Positions 25,633-34,257 of a DNA stretch of 64,000 nucleotides are shown here, piece by piece. This stretch comes from CAJCJE01 sp963818685 (GTDB lineage: Bacteria > Actinomycetota > Actinomycetes > Mycobacteriales > Pseudonocardiaceae). The stretch's first letter is position 1. Each line of letters starts with the position of its first letter. A program made the position numbers and the translations under genes. The stretch covers positions 62,001-126,000 of the forward strand of contig CAWFTJ010000013.1 in assembly GCA_963818685.1 (NCBI GenBank). The letters are read 5' to 3'. A model generated the notes under the pieces. That model did no database searches and had not been told where the DNA came from. It saw nothing but the letters and a program-made list of their open reading frames with translations.

Positions 25633-26250
25633 ATGAGCAACATCAGCATCATCGGCCTCGGGGGCATGGCCCGCGCTCTGGCCGAGCGGGCGCTCGCCGG
25701 CGGCCACGCAGTCGAGGTCATCGGCCGCGACCCGGCCAAGGCCGAGGAGGTCGCCGCTGTGCTCGGCGCCACAACGGGGACCTTCGGCGCCACCCCGGCC
25801 GGTGACATCGTCATCCTCGCTGTGCCACACGGGGGCGGCGTAGCGGTCGTCAGCCAGTACGGGGACGCGTTGGCCGGCAAGGTCGTCGTCGACATCTCCA
25901 ACACGTTCGTCGGCGCCGACGACACCAACCTGGTCACCCCGGAGGGCACGTCCGGCGCGCAACAGATCGCCGCCGCCCTGCCGGCGAGCGCGCACGTGGT
26001 CAAGGCGTTCAACACCGTCTTCGGGCACGTCCTGGCTCGGGGCGGCCAACTGGATGTGTTCTTCGCCGGCGACGACCCGGCGGCCAAGGCGCGCGTGTCG
26101 GCGTTCATCGAGAGTCTGGGCCTGCGGCCGCTGGATGTCGGTGGCCTGGAGATGGCGCACTGGCTGGAAGGAGCGGGCCTGCTGATGATGGGCCTGGCCC
26201 GCAGCGGCGCTGGTTTCGACATCGCCATCGGCGCCGAGCTACTCGGCTGA
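25633..26250 (+). CDS. NADP/F420-dependent oxidoreductase (FNO-like)
   Basis: Protein of 205 aa with a single Rossmann domain: SNISIIGLGGMARALAERAL (GxGxMA dinucleotide motif, residues 2-21), then VILAVPHGGG, VVVDISNTF, and VVKAFNTVFGHVLA, the NADP oxidoreductase coenzyme F420-dependent family pattern. It would transfer hydride between NADPH and F420 or reduce a small substrate. The start ATG follows AGAAAGTAGACACACC with a weak ribosome site. It is the first gene downstream of the LysR divergent promoter. Confidence 0.85.
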   Translation: MSNISIIGLGGMARALAERALAGGHAVEVIGRDPAKAEEVAAVLGATTGTFGATPAGDIVILAVPHGGGVAVVSQYGDALAGKVVVDISNTFVGADDTNLVTPEGTSGAQQIAAALPASAHVVKAFNTVFGHVLARGGQLDVFFAGDDPAAKARVSAFIESLGLRPLDVGGLEMAHWLEGAGLLMMGLARSGAGFDIAIGAELLG

Positions 26251-26350
26251 CCGCGCCCACACTGCCCGCTTCTTCCCCCGGCGACATCACCACAGCCGGT
26301 CGACGGCACGAGGAGACGGGCAACTCGGCCTACCCTGACAAGGAGCATTG

Positions 26351-27670
26351 ATGCGCGTTTTCGTCGCCGGCGGAACCGGCCATTCCGGTTCGTTCATCAT
26401 CCCCGAGCTGATCGCAGCCGGCCACGAGGTCACGGGCCTGGCCCGATCGGACACGGCCGCCGCCGCGCTGATCGCGCTCGGCGCGACGGTGCGGCGCGGC
26501 GGCATCGAGGACCTCGACGGGCTCAAGGAAGCGGCCGCGGACTCCGACGGTGTCGTCCACGTCGCCCACCGTCAGGACCTGCTCCCCACCGGCGGGATGA
26601 GCGCCGTGGCCGCGGCGGAACTCCCGATCATGCACGCCTACGGTGAGGCGCTCGCGGGCACCGGCAAGCCGCTGGTCGTGGCCGGGAGCATCGGATCACC
26701 CGGCAACCTCGGACGACCGATCGTCGAGGAGGACCCGGCCCTGCCCAGCGGCGATGAGCACAAGGGCACCCTGCGGGCTCGCAACGCCGTGGAAAGGGCC
26801 GTGATCGACCTCGCCGAACGAGGGGTCCGGTCGTCGGTCGTGCGGATCGCCAACATCGTGCACGACACCACCGATAATGCCGGCTTCCTTCCCCTGCTGA
26901 TCGCACTGGCGAAGGAGAAGGGTTTCGCCGGTCACCCCGGAGACGGCACGAACCTGTGGAACGCGGTACACGTGCGAGATCTCGCCTCACTGTTCCGCCT
27001 GGCACTGGAGAAAGGACCGGCCGGCAGCTACTGGCACGCGGTCGAGGATGAGGGTGTTTCCTTCCGCGAGATCGCAGAGGCCATCGGCAGCCGTTTGGAC
27101 CTGCCCGCCGTGAGCATCCCCGCGGACGAACTGATGACGCCGGGATACTTCGGCTTTCTCGCGAACATCGCCACCCAGAGCTACCCGGCGTCCAACCTCA
27201 TCACCCGCCGCACCCTGGGCTGGGAACCCACCCAGCCCGGCCTGCTCGCCGATCTGGACAACGGCCACTACTTCCCCGCCGTCACCGCGCCAGTCCACGA
27301 CGACGTGGCCACGCTGGAGGACTTCGTCCGAGGCGGAGAGGGGGCTCTCGCGATGGTCGACGAGAACGCCGTCTGGCGGGAGGCGGAGAGCTTGCCCTGG
27401 GGTGGGGAATGGCGAGGGCCGGACGGGTTCGCACGCCTGACCCGTGAGATCGACGTGCTGGCAGAGCTCACCGCACGCGGGCACGAGATCGTCCGGGCAG
27501 GCGACGTGGTGGAGTTGCGGCTCGACGCCGTTTTCACCTCTCGCAAGAGCGGACGACAACTGCCAATGACAGTTGTGGAGCACTATCGGGTCCATGACGG
27601 GAAGATCTACGGCGCGGACGCCTTCTACAAAGACACCCAGGCTGTCAACGACCTGGTCAAGAACGGTTGA
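26351..27670 (+). CDS. SDR family NAD(P)-dependent reductase fused to SnoaL-like domain
   Basis: Protein of 439 aa with two domains. Residues 1 to about 318 are an extended SDR/NmrA-type epimerase-reductase (FVAGGTGHSG, 4-13; KPLVVAGSIG; NLWNAVHVRDLASLFRLALE). From about 325 to the end is an NTF2/SnoaL-like fold (DDVATLEDFVRGGEGALAMV, RLTREIDVLAELTARGHEIV, LRLDAVFTSRKSGRQL, VVEHYRVHDGKIYGADAFYKD). Such a fusion is unusual. The ATG at 26351 has AAGGAG 6 bases upstream. It lies 100 bases after the reductase, in the same orientation. Confidence 0.85.
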   Translation: MRVFVAGGTGHSGSFIIPELIAAGHEVTGLARSDTAAAALIALGATVRRGGIEDLDGLKEAAADSDGVVHVAHRQDLLPTGGMSAVAAAELPIMHAYGEALAGTGKPLVVAGSIGSPGNLGRPIVEEDPALPSGDEHKGTLRARNAVERAVIDLAERGVRSSVVRIANIVHDTTDNAGFLPLLIALAKEKGFAGHPGDGTNLWNAVHVRDLASLFRLALEKGPAGSYWHAVEDEGVSFREIAEAIGSRLDLPAVSIPADELMTPGYFGFLANIATQSYPASNLITRRTLGWEPTQPGLLADLDNGHYFPAVTAPVHDDVATLEDFVRGGEGALAMVDENAVWREAESLPWGGEWRGPDGFARLTREIDVLAELTARGHEIVRAGDVVELRLDAVFTSRKSGRQLPMTVVEHYRVHDGKIYGADAFYKDTQAVNDLVKNG

Positions 27671-27821
27671 CTCACTCGGTCTTCATCAGCGCCCCAGCCG
27701 GGAACGACCTCGAATTCACGTGCCGCGTCTCGCTTGGCACCGTAACGCCGGGGCAGGCCGAAAGCAGGTCGGCGGCGACGTTTGTCGTGGCTGGTCACAC
27801 GAATGACTGAAGGAGACACCG

Positions 27822-28673
27822 ATGCCCGACTATGGTCATCCTCTGCGTTTCGCCACGTTCATCTCTCCCGCCAACTCCCCAACGCACCGTCCAGTCGAAT
27901 TGGCGCAGCTCAGTGAGCGGCTCGGTTTCGACTTCGTCACCTTCCAGGATCATCCCTACAAGGCCGACTTCCTCGACACCTGGACTCTGCTGAGCTGGGC
28001 GGCCGCGCGGACCGAGCGCATCGGCCTGTCCGGCAACGTGCTGAACCTGCCGCTGCGCCCCCCAGCCGTGCTTGCCCGCGCGATGGCCAGCCTCGACCTG
28101 CTCTCCGGTGGACGAACGAGCCTCGGGCTCGGGGCCGGCTTCTACTGGGATGCCGTGCAAGCGATCGGCGGACGGCGGCTAACCCCGCTGCAGGGCGTGA
28201 CGGCCCTCAGCGAGGCAATCGACGTGATCCGCGGGGTTTGGGACGCCGACGTGCCCGGCGCCCTCACTGTCGAGGGCGAGTTCTACAAGGTCCGCGGCGC
28301 CGAGCGCGGACCCGCACCCGCACACCACATCCCGATCTGGCTCGGCGCCCACAAGCCGAAGATGCAGGACCTGGTCGGACGCAAGGCCGACGGCTGGCTG
28401 CCGTCCCTGCCGGTCATGGAACCTGACGGCTTGCCCAAGGGAAACGCCATCATCGACGACGCCGCACGCGCTGCGGGCCGCGACCCCCGCGACATTACCC
28501 GTCTGCTCAACATCTTCCCAGGCCAACAGACCGCGGAAGCCCTAGCCCAGATGACCATCGAGCACGGTGTCAGCATCTTCATCCTGGCCAGTGACGAGCG
28601 GGACGTACTCGAACGCTTCGCCGCTGAAACGATCCCCGCAGTACGCGAACACGTCGCCCACGGACGCAAGTAG
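27822..28673 (+). CDS. LLM-class flavin-dependent oxidoreductase
   Basis: Protein of 283 aa with a luciferase-like (beta/alpha)8 barrel: PVELAQLSERLGFDFVTFQD, TERIGLSGNVLNLPLRPPAV, LDLLSGGRTSLGLGAGFYWD, and HHIPIWLGAHKPKMQDLVGR. It is the FMN/F420-dependent monooxygenase group. Together with the F420/NADP reductase upstream it could form an F420-dependent redox pair (inference). Start ATG with AAGGAGACACCG upstream. It is 151 bases after the SDR fusion, so possibly co-transcribed. Confidence 0.88.
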   Translation: MPDYGHPLRFATFISPANSPTHRPVELAQLSERLGFDFVTFQDHPYKADFLDTWTLLSWAAARTERIGLSGNVLNLPLRPPAVLARAMASLDLLSGGRTSLGLGAGFYWDAVQAIGGRRLTPLQGVTALSEAIDVIRGVWDADVPGALTVEGEFYKVRGAERGPAPAHHIPIWLGAHKPKMQDLVGRKADGWLPSLPVMEPDGLPKGNAIIDDAARAAGRDPRDITRLLNIFPGQQTAEALAQMTIEHGVSIFILASDERDVLERFAAETIPAVREHVAHGRK

Positions 28674-28941
28674 GCCTCCCGATAGCAGGTAATCGCGTCC
28701 TCGCAGTCGTAGCGGGTCGCGAGCTCCCCAGCGTCGGCACGCCAACCTGCGTAGACGAGTTCATTTGGTCGTCGTGTCCGGGTAGGGATCAAGGGTCGCG
28801 TTCGACCTACACGACACGGCCTTGCCTGCAAGCGACGTCCAGTTCCCTCACGTGCCGCGCACCGAGCGGGTGCCGATGATCGAATCGGTTCAGCGGCGCG
28901 CGCTCGCCACTCGCCAGGCGAGCTACTCCGTGATACCGTGT
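28674..28941. other. Gap with a possible gene fragment
   Basis: No intact gene. On the minus strand about 28680-28785 reads NELVYAGWRADAGELATRYD, CEDAITCYREA, which has protein character but no start, and its frame runs into the neighbouring gene. It is probably the relic of a lost gene. The stretch also carries the upstream part of the PadR promoter. Confidence 0.3.
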
Positions 28942-28966
28942 AGTAGTATTCAGTACTACTTAGTAC
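28942..28966 (+). promoter_or_regulatory. Overlapping palindromes, probable PadR operator
   Basis: AGTAGTA (28942-28948) and TACTACT (28954-28960) form a perfect inverted repeat with 5-base spacing. Overlapping it, GTACTA-CT-TAGTAC (28953-28966) forms a second perfect one. The AT-rich block lies about 33 bases upstream of the PadR start, where an autoregulatory site is expected. Confidence 0.6.
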
Positions 28967-28998
28967 CGGGAATATCGGGAGTACCGACGAGGACCAAG

Positions 28999-29325
28999 AT
29001 GGACGACCTGACGGAGATGCTGAAGGGCACGCTTGAGGGCTGCGTGTTGGAAATCATCGGCAGCGAGGAGACCTACGGGTACGCCATTACGCGTCGGCTG
29101 AACGAACTCGGTTTCGCCGACGTCGTTGAGGGGACGGTCTACACCATCCTGCTGCGACTGGAGAAGAACGGGCTCGTCCAGGTGACGAAACGACGATCCG
29201 GGATGGGTCCGCCGCGCAAGTTCTATGCGCTCAATGAAGCGGGACACGAAGAACTCGCGACGTTCTGGACCAAATGGGACTACCTCTCATCACGAATCGA
29301 CAAGCTCAAGGAGGGTGGGAAATGA
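28999..29325 (+). CDS. PadR-family transcriptional regulator
   Basis: Protein of 108 aa, a single winged-helix PadR domain: MLKGTLEGCVLEIIGSEETY, GYAITRRLNELGFADVVEGT, VYTILLRLEKNGLVQVTKRR, PRKFYALNEAGHEELATFW. It heads an operon with two DUF1048 genes, a common arrangement in Firmicutes and actinobacteria. ATGA overlap couples it to the next gene. Nested palindromes just upstream suggest autoregulation. The start ATG at 28999 follows CGAGGACCAAG. Confidence 0.92.
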   Translation: MDDLTEMLKGTLEGCVLEIIGSEETYGYAITRRLNELGFADVVEGTVYTILLRLEKNGLVQVTKRRSGMGPPRKFYALNEAGHEELATFWTKWDYLSSRIDKLKEGGK

Positions 29326-29678
29326 ACTTCTGGGAGACCATTACCGGCAGCGATCTCACCAGGGAATGCCAGGCTTTCGACGCCCGGGCCGAGGCATTGC
29401 CGGCCGACTACCGGGCGGCGTGGGACGAGATCAAGGTTCATCTCTTTGCCTACGGGGACTTCACGGGTCGCAACCTGATGCCGATGCTCGACGGCGCACT
29501 GGGGCTACTCGAAGAGACTGCGGCGGATGGGCAGAGCATCCACGAGGTGCTGGGTGACGACATCAAGGGCTTCTGTACGGCGCTGGCAGGTGGAGAAGGG
29601 GCTCGGAGCTACCGCGACCGGTGGCGCGAGCAGTTGAACCGAAACGTCGCAAGGAAATTGGGCAGGCTGGGAGGCTGA
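29322..29678 (+). CDS. DUF1048 family protein (1)
   Basis: Protein of 118 aa, all alpha, with the DUF1048 pattern: NFWETITGSDLTRECQAFDA, LPADYRAAWDEIKVHLFAYG, NLMPMLDGALGLLEETAADG, and VLGDDIKGFCTALAGGEGAR. DUF1048 proteins are short helical bundles of unknown function, almost always beside PadR regulators. Overlaps the PadR stop by 4 bases. The second copy begins 1 base after its stop. Confidence 0.88.
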   Translation: MNFWETITGSDLTRECQAFDARAEALPADYRAAWDEIKVHLFAYGDFTGRNLMPMLDGALGLLEETAADGQSIHEVLGDDIKGFCTALAGGEGARSYRDRWREQLNRNVARKLGRLGG

Positions 29679-29679
29679 C

Positions 29680-30006
29680 ATGGGCATCCAGGACATCATC
29701 GAGGGCAAGAGGCAGTGGCGGGCACACATGGCGCGGGTCAAGGCGCTCCCGCCGGACTACGAGATCGTCTACAAGGAGATTCAGAGGTACCTGTTCAAAG
29801 TCGGACCGATCGACCTGTCTGACGGGCGCCTGCTCGCCGGGATCGTGGATTTCTTCGAGGAGGGTGCCGCGACCGGCAAGGGAGTCCTGCAACTCATCGG
29901 CAACGACGTCGCTGCCTTCTGCGACGATCTGATCAAGGACTCGCGCACCCGCGCGGACATCTATCAGGAATCCATCAGCGCGGAACCTGACCCGGCCGAG
30001 AAGTAA
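29680..30006 (+). CDS. DUF1048 family protein (2)
   Basis: Protein of 108 aa, homologous to its neighbour: GIQDIIEGKRQWRAHMARVK, LPPDYEIVYKEIQRYLFKVG, GRLLAGIVDFFEEGAATGKG, VLQLIGNDVAAFCDDLIKDS. It keeps the conserved NDVAAFCDDL block that corresponds to DDIKGFCTAL in copy 1. The two probably form a heteromer or sequential partners under PadR control (inference). GGGAGGCTGAC before the ATG gives a good ribosome site. Confidence 0.88.
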   Translation: MGIQDIIEGKRQWRAHMARVKALPPDYEIVYKEIQRYLFKVGPIDLSDGRLLAGIVDFFEEGAATGKGVLQLIGNDVAAFCDDLIKDSRTRADIYQESISAEPDPAEK

Positions 30007-30226
30007 GACCTATCGATCCAAGTACCAGCGGGCGTCGTGCTTGAAACAGGTCTGGGGTTGCTGCGGGGTGAGCGATCCACAGAAGTGCTTGGCGTGAGGT
30101 CGTATCGGATGCTCATCCGCTGATAGCCCAAACATTTACGAGATCGACCGTTCAATCATTCCAGCTGATCACGTAACACACGCGCTCAAAGAATATGGTC
30201 GACCAGGTGAAAGGCGATGCGACACA

Positions 30227-31468
30227 ATGGGCACGACAAGCGGAACACCAGTGCAGGGACATGTCGAGGCAGGCTGGGGGAAGGTCGCCGATGCTTTCCG
30301 TGCGAACTTCGACGGGAACCCCGGCGAGGTCGGCGCAGCGTGCTGCGTCTACGTAGGTGGACGTCCGGTCGTCGATCTGTGGGGCGGTCTCGCCGATGGC
30401 GAGGCGAACCGTCCATGGGACATGGACACCATCGTGGGTGTCGCATCTACAACCAAAGGCGCTACCGCGATCTGCGCCCATCTGTTGGTGCAGCGCGGCG
30501 AACTCGATCTGGACGCTCCGGTGGTCAAGTACTGGCCGGAGTTCGGCGGTGCCGGCAAGGAGAAGATCCCGGTGCGCTGGCTGCTGTCACACCAGGCCGG
30601 CCTACCGGTCGTCGACGGACCGCTGACCTTCGAGGATGCCTGCGCCTGGCATCCGGTCATCCGGGCACTCGAGGCGCAGAAGCCGGAGTGGGAGCCGGGC
30701 ACCCAGCACGTCTACCACAGCGCGACCTTCGGGTTCCTGGTCGGGGAACTCGTGCGCCGGATCACCGGCAAGTCGCTCGGCCGCTTCTTTGCCGATGAGG
30801 TCGCCAATCCGCTCGGAATGAGCGCCTGGATCGGGCTGCCCGAGGAGCAGGAGGGACGGGTGGCACGCATCGAGTACGCCGCTCCGTTCTCGATGGAGGA
30901 GATGACCGCCGGGATCATCGAGACCACCGGCCTCGATGAGGCCACGGTCACCACCTGGATGAATGCCGTCTGGGGACCGGGCTCGGTGCAAGCCCGCGCC
31001 GGCGTGCTCGGCGGCGCGATGGATCCCACCAGCGGCTACACGGAAACGCGCGACTGGCGAGCTGCTGAATTCCCTTGCTGCAACATGATCGCCGACGCTC
31101 GATCCCTGGCCCGGATGTATGCCGCCACGGTGAGCGAAGTCGACGGCGTGCGGCTACTCGATCCGGCAACCGTCGAGAGGATGACCGTCGTCCAGACTGA
31201 CAAGACGCGGATGAATGGACTTCCACCGGAACTGGATATTCCAGCCGACCGGTCCTTCTACATGTCGCTCGGGTTCTGGCGGGCCTGCCCGATGATGCCC
31301 TTGGCCGGGCCAGGGTCGTTCGGTCACCCCGGCTCTGGCGGATCGGGCGCCTTCGGCGACCCCGACGCCGGTGTCGGCTTCGGCTACGTCACGAATCTGT
31401 GGTCATTCCGGGTTGGCGAACCACGGGCATCGAACCTGGCCGCGGCTGTCGTGGCCTGTCTCGGATGA
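30227..31468 (+). CDS. Serine hydrolase, class C beta-lactamase family
   Basis: Protein of 413 aa with the beta-lactamase/DD-peptidase (EstB-like esterase) fold. The nucleophile motif is STTK (S74-K77) in TIVGVASTTKGATAICAHLL. The Tyr motif is YHS in QHVYHSATFGFLVGELVRRI, and a HPGSGG box near the C-terminus takes the KTG position. There is no signal peptide, which favours an intracellular esterase over a beta-lactamase. Start ATG at 30227, with GTGAAAGGCG a little far upstream. It is monocistronic, 220 bases after the DUF1048 pair. Confidence 0.88.
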   Translation: MGTTSGTPVQGHVEAGWGKVADAFRANFDGNPGEVGAACCVYVGGRPVVDLWGGLADGEANRPWDMDTIVGVASTTKGATAICAHLLVQRGELDLDAPVVKYWPEFGGAGKEKIPVRWLLSHQAGLPVVDGPLTFEDACAWHPVIRALEAQKPEWEPGTQHVYHSATFGFLVGELVRRITGKSLGRFFADEVANPLGMSAWIGLPEEQEGRVARIEYAAPFSMEEMTAGIIETTGLDEATVTTWMNAVWGPGSVQARAGVLGGAMDPTSGYTETRDWRAAEFPCCNMIADARSLARMYAATVSEVDGVRLLDPATVERMTVVQTDKTRMNGLPPELDIPADRSFYMSLGFWRACPMMPLAGPGSFGHPGSGGSGAFGDPDAGVGFGYVTNLWSFRVGEPRASNLAAAVVACLG

Positions 31469-32186
31469 CGGATTCCCACCTGATGCATCGGTGACCAGGC
31501 ACATAGTTCAGTTCCATGGCGTGTTTTCGGAGTTGGCCGTCCCAACCGCGTGCGCCGCACCGCGCGCGGTCGCGGGATGCCGACGGCCTGTTCCAGCTGG
31601 TCGGCTCGGCGTGTAAGGGCGGCTTTTCTGACGCCAAGGTGCTTGGTGGTCAGGTGGAAGTCTCGGCGGCCCAGGATCGCAAGAAGCCGCTGGATGCGCT
31701 GTTCGGCTCCGCGCCTGACGAAGACGGCCGAGACAGTGGCCGAGAACGCTTCAGATCCGCCGTTGACTGGACGCTCTATCCACGGGTGAGTCCAGCAGCC
31801 ACCTGCTCCACCCCAGCGCCGATGCGGCGGCGGCCCGTCTCCTGAAGCCTTGGGGAGGGTGCTTGTTCACCCCGCCGATGGTCGCAGAGGAGCAGTCATG
31901 GCTGGGAAGACGAAGGGTGCTTGCGATGGGCGCCACATGCATGACAGTTCCGGCGTACGCAATCCCGTCGTCGGCCCACCTGGCTTCACCGCAGCAGCCG
32001 ACGCGTTGAAATCGAACGCACCGGTCGGGGAGCGAGTGCCGAGCCCGCAGTTGATCGGTCCGATCCCCGGTGCGTCCTCCGGTGCTCGGTCGGACCGCTA
32101 GCCGGAGTTTCCAGCCTTCGTGATTGACCGGCGTGTCTTGGTTTGTGGTGCTTGGCTTTCAACCCCAACAAGAGTATTACCCATAT
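31469..32186. other. 718-base stretch of gene debris
   Basis: No intact gene. On the minus strand about 31500-31750 an open frame reads AFSATVSAVFVRRGAEQRIQ, RLLAILGRRDFHLTTKHLGV, RKAALTRRADQLEQAVG, resembling an HTH-bearing protein of the kind found with mobile elements, but no start is visible. The remainder shows nothing recognisable. The region borders the IS-rich block at 32187. Confidence 0.35.
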
Positions 32187-32737
32187 ATGCCGTCGATCGT
32201 GGGAAAGCGCCGGGGGAAGCACACCTACTACTACCTGGTGGAGTCCGCCCGGGTCGACGGCAAGCCACGGATCGTGTCGCAGGAGTACCTGGGCAGCGCC
32301 GAGGAAGTGGTCGCGAAGCTGACCGGGGCCTCGGCTGGTGAACCGGTGCGCAGCCAGCACAAGAAGTTCGGGGACCTGGCCGCGGTGTGGGCGATGCTGG
32401 AGCGGCTGGGGGTGCGTGACGTGGTCGACGAGATGGCGCCGCGTTATGCCAATGCCGCCGCCTCGGTAGGTACCTATATCGCGTTGGCCTGCGCGAACCG
32501 GATCGTGGAGCCGTGCTCCAAGCTGGCCTTCGCTGAGTGGTGGGCCACCACCGCGGGACCGCGCTGGGTCAAGCTGGCCGACACCGCGCTGGATCACCGT
32601 CGGTTCTGGGACGCGATGGACCGGTTGTCCGACACCGACCTGCGCGCGATCGAGACCGAACTGGGGCGGCGCATGGTGGCCGGGTTCGGGCTGGATCTGT
32701 CGGGTCTGGTGCTGGACATGACGAACTTCGCCACGTT
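32187..32737 (+). pseudogene. IS1634-family transposase, 5' fragment
   Basis: About 184 codons of the N-terminal part of an IS4-superfamily IS1634-type transposase: MPSIVGKRRGKHTYYYLVES, ARVDGKPRIVSQEYLGSAEE, GTYIALACANRIVEPCSKLA, and LVLDMTNFATFI, where the first catalytic Asp lies. At that point the IS5-type element at 32738 interrupts it; the catalytic core and C-terminus are not found on the other side. The 13 codons that follow in frame (to 32780) are IS-end sequence. Confidence 0.75.
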
Positions 32738-33744
32738 CATTGAGGTGATCTCACCAACGATTGACGTTGTCGCCGTCTGAGTCCGGACGACACGGGCAAG
32801 CCATTCATATAGGACAGCGCTACCTGCAGGCGTGGAGTCCCTGGTAGATGAGTTCTCACCACAAGATCCATCACACCGAGGACTCCACGTGATTGCCTAT
32901 CGTGCCACACTCGACGTATCCCGCGAACTGGCCGAATACCTCAGCCGCCTGCTGCGTGCTGAACGCCGTCGACGCGGTACCCGCACCGGTGCCAGGGCGC
33001 TGACCTGCTTCCGGCAAGCCGTGTTGGGCCTGCGCTGGTTTCCGTCAGAACGCCGAGGTGACCGCCCTGGCCCGCGATGCCGGCATTTCCCGCGCCACCG
33101 GCTACCGCTACCTCGACGAGGTCATCACCGCGCTCGCTGACCAAGCCCCGGATCTGCACGACGCCCTGAACCGGGCCAAGGACGAGGGCCTGGCGTACGT
33201 GATCCTCGACGGGAAGATCTTCTCCGCCGACCGGTGTAGTGAGAAGACCACCAGCGTCAAGGGCAAGCAGATCGACCTCTGGTTTTCCGGGAAAGCCCAC
33301 GAACCGGGCGGCAATATCCAGGCTCTGTCGGCACCCAACGGTGTTCCACTGTGGGTATCGGACGTCGAGCCCGGATCGGTGCACGACCTGACGGCCGCAC
33401 GAGAGCACGTACTGGGCGCCTTGTACTGGGCCGCGTCCCAACGTGACCTGCCCACACTGGCCGACGGCGGCTACGGCGGCGCGGGAATCGGGGTGCACAC
33501 CCCGATCAAACAGCCCACCGACGGCCAGGTCCTCGACGTGGACAACCGCACGTACAACGCCTTGTTGCGCGGGCTGCGGTGCCTGGGCGAGCGCGGGTTC
33601 GCCGCGCTCACCGGCCGCTGGCGCAGCCTGCGGCACATCACCGCCAGCCCGAGCAGGATCGGTGACATCGTGAAAGCCGCGCTCACACTGACACATTTCG
33701 AACATCGGATGATCAAATGAAAGTCGTTGAGATCACGTCAATGT
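32738..33744 (+). mobile_element. IS5-family insertion sequence with terminal inverted repeats
   Basis: About 1.0 kb. The left end CATTGAGGTGATCTCA (32738-32753) and right end TGAGATCACGTCAATG (33729-33744) are inverted repeats of 16 bases with one mismatch. They enclose the transposase frames at 32889-33720. It sits inside an IS1634-type transposase gene. No convincing target-site duplication is visible, and the rest of the target gene is missing to the right, so a deletion followed or accompanied insertion. Confidence 0.7.
32889..33720 (+). CDS. IS5-family transposase in two frames (+1 shift)
   Basis: The first frame (GTG 32889) encodes a helical N-terminus, IAYRATLDVSRELAEYLSRL, CFRQAVLGLRWF. 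At TGGTTTCC (about 33043) the product must move +1 to continue as RQNAEVTALARDAGISRATG, YRYLDEVITALADQ. The catalytic core then has YVILDGKIFSADRC (first Asp), DLPTLADGGYGGAG (second Asp) and LRCLGERGFAALTGRW (Glu), ending at 33720. IS5-group elements often use frameshifting between two frames; a simple inactivating indel is equally possible. Length and motifs are otherwise complete. Confidence 0.75.
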
Positions 33745-33755
33745 CGCCGAATGGG

Positions 33756-33791
33756 TCACGCGGGCCGTCCCATCGACCGGCCCGCGTGACC
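33756..33791. terminator. Hairpin terminator
   Basis: GTCACGCGGGCC (33756-33767) pairs perfectly with 33780-33791 (12 bp, 12-base loop). It lies just after the IS end and just beyond the 3' end of the convergent secreted-protein gene at 33810. Confidence 0.65.
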
Positions 33792-33809
33792 TGCCATCGC
33801 GGTGATTCG

Positions 33810-34139
33810 CTACACGTAACAACCCCAACTGTACGGATTCCCCGCATTGGCGGGTCGTCCGTAGGCGGACGGGTTGCCGTGCTGCTGCTCGCAGGCCAGG
33901 TTCATGTTCACTCCTAGCCAGCCGCCGTTACCCGCCGGGGTATAGCATCGCCAGGAATACGCGTCGCCTGGTGCGACAACCTCAGCGGTATAGGTGAAAC
34001 CGTTGCTGTTGAACTGGGAACAGTAGGACTGGACGTTGACGCCACCGAGGTAGGTCGCAGCTGATGCGGTACCGGTCAATGCGATGCTGCCTGCCACCGC
34101 GACAGCCGTTCCGGCGACAATGGTCAGGATTTTATGCAT
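33810..34139 (-). CDS. Small secreted protein with paired YSWxCY motifs
   Basis: Protein of 109 aa. A signal peptide covers 1-27 (MHKILTIVAGTAVAVAGSIA ... ASA). The mature 82 residues contain four Cys and two similar halves, GGVNVQSYCSQFNSNG ... AYSWRCY and GVNMNLACEQQHG ... PYSWGCYV, each ending in YSWxCY. The pattern suggests an internal duplication with two disulfides. Similar small exoproteins occur in streptomycetes and Pseudonocardiaceae with unknown function. GAGAAGCGAG precedes the ATG. It is followed by a strong hairpin, and a LuxR regulator lies upstream in the same orientation. Confidence 0.7.
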   Translation of the reverse strand: MHKILTIVAGTAVAVAGSIALTGTASAATYLGGVNVQSYCSQFNSNGFTYTAEVVAPGDAYSWRCYTPAGNGGWLGVNMNLACEQQHGNPSAYGRPANAGNPYSWGCYV

Positions 34140-34257
34140 CTCGCTTCTCGTTTCTGGAGTGAATGTTGCCCGACCAATATGGCAGGTGAAATAGTGCTGC
34201 GACCAGAAGACCGAGGACGATTTCGAGGCCGACCGGAAGTACGACTTTGTCGTAGGA

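Noticed and set aside
30007..30226. Short frames in the gap before the beta-lactamase-like gene
   Set aside because: No ribosome site, no protein-like composition; treated as non-coding.
32781..32888. Possible fusion of the IS1634-type fragment with the IS5-type transposase
   Set aside because: The in-frame continuation (EVISPTIDVVAV) is encoded by the inverted repeat and IS end, followed by a stop; the IS transposase begins separately.
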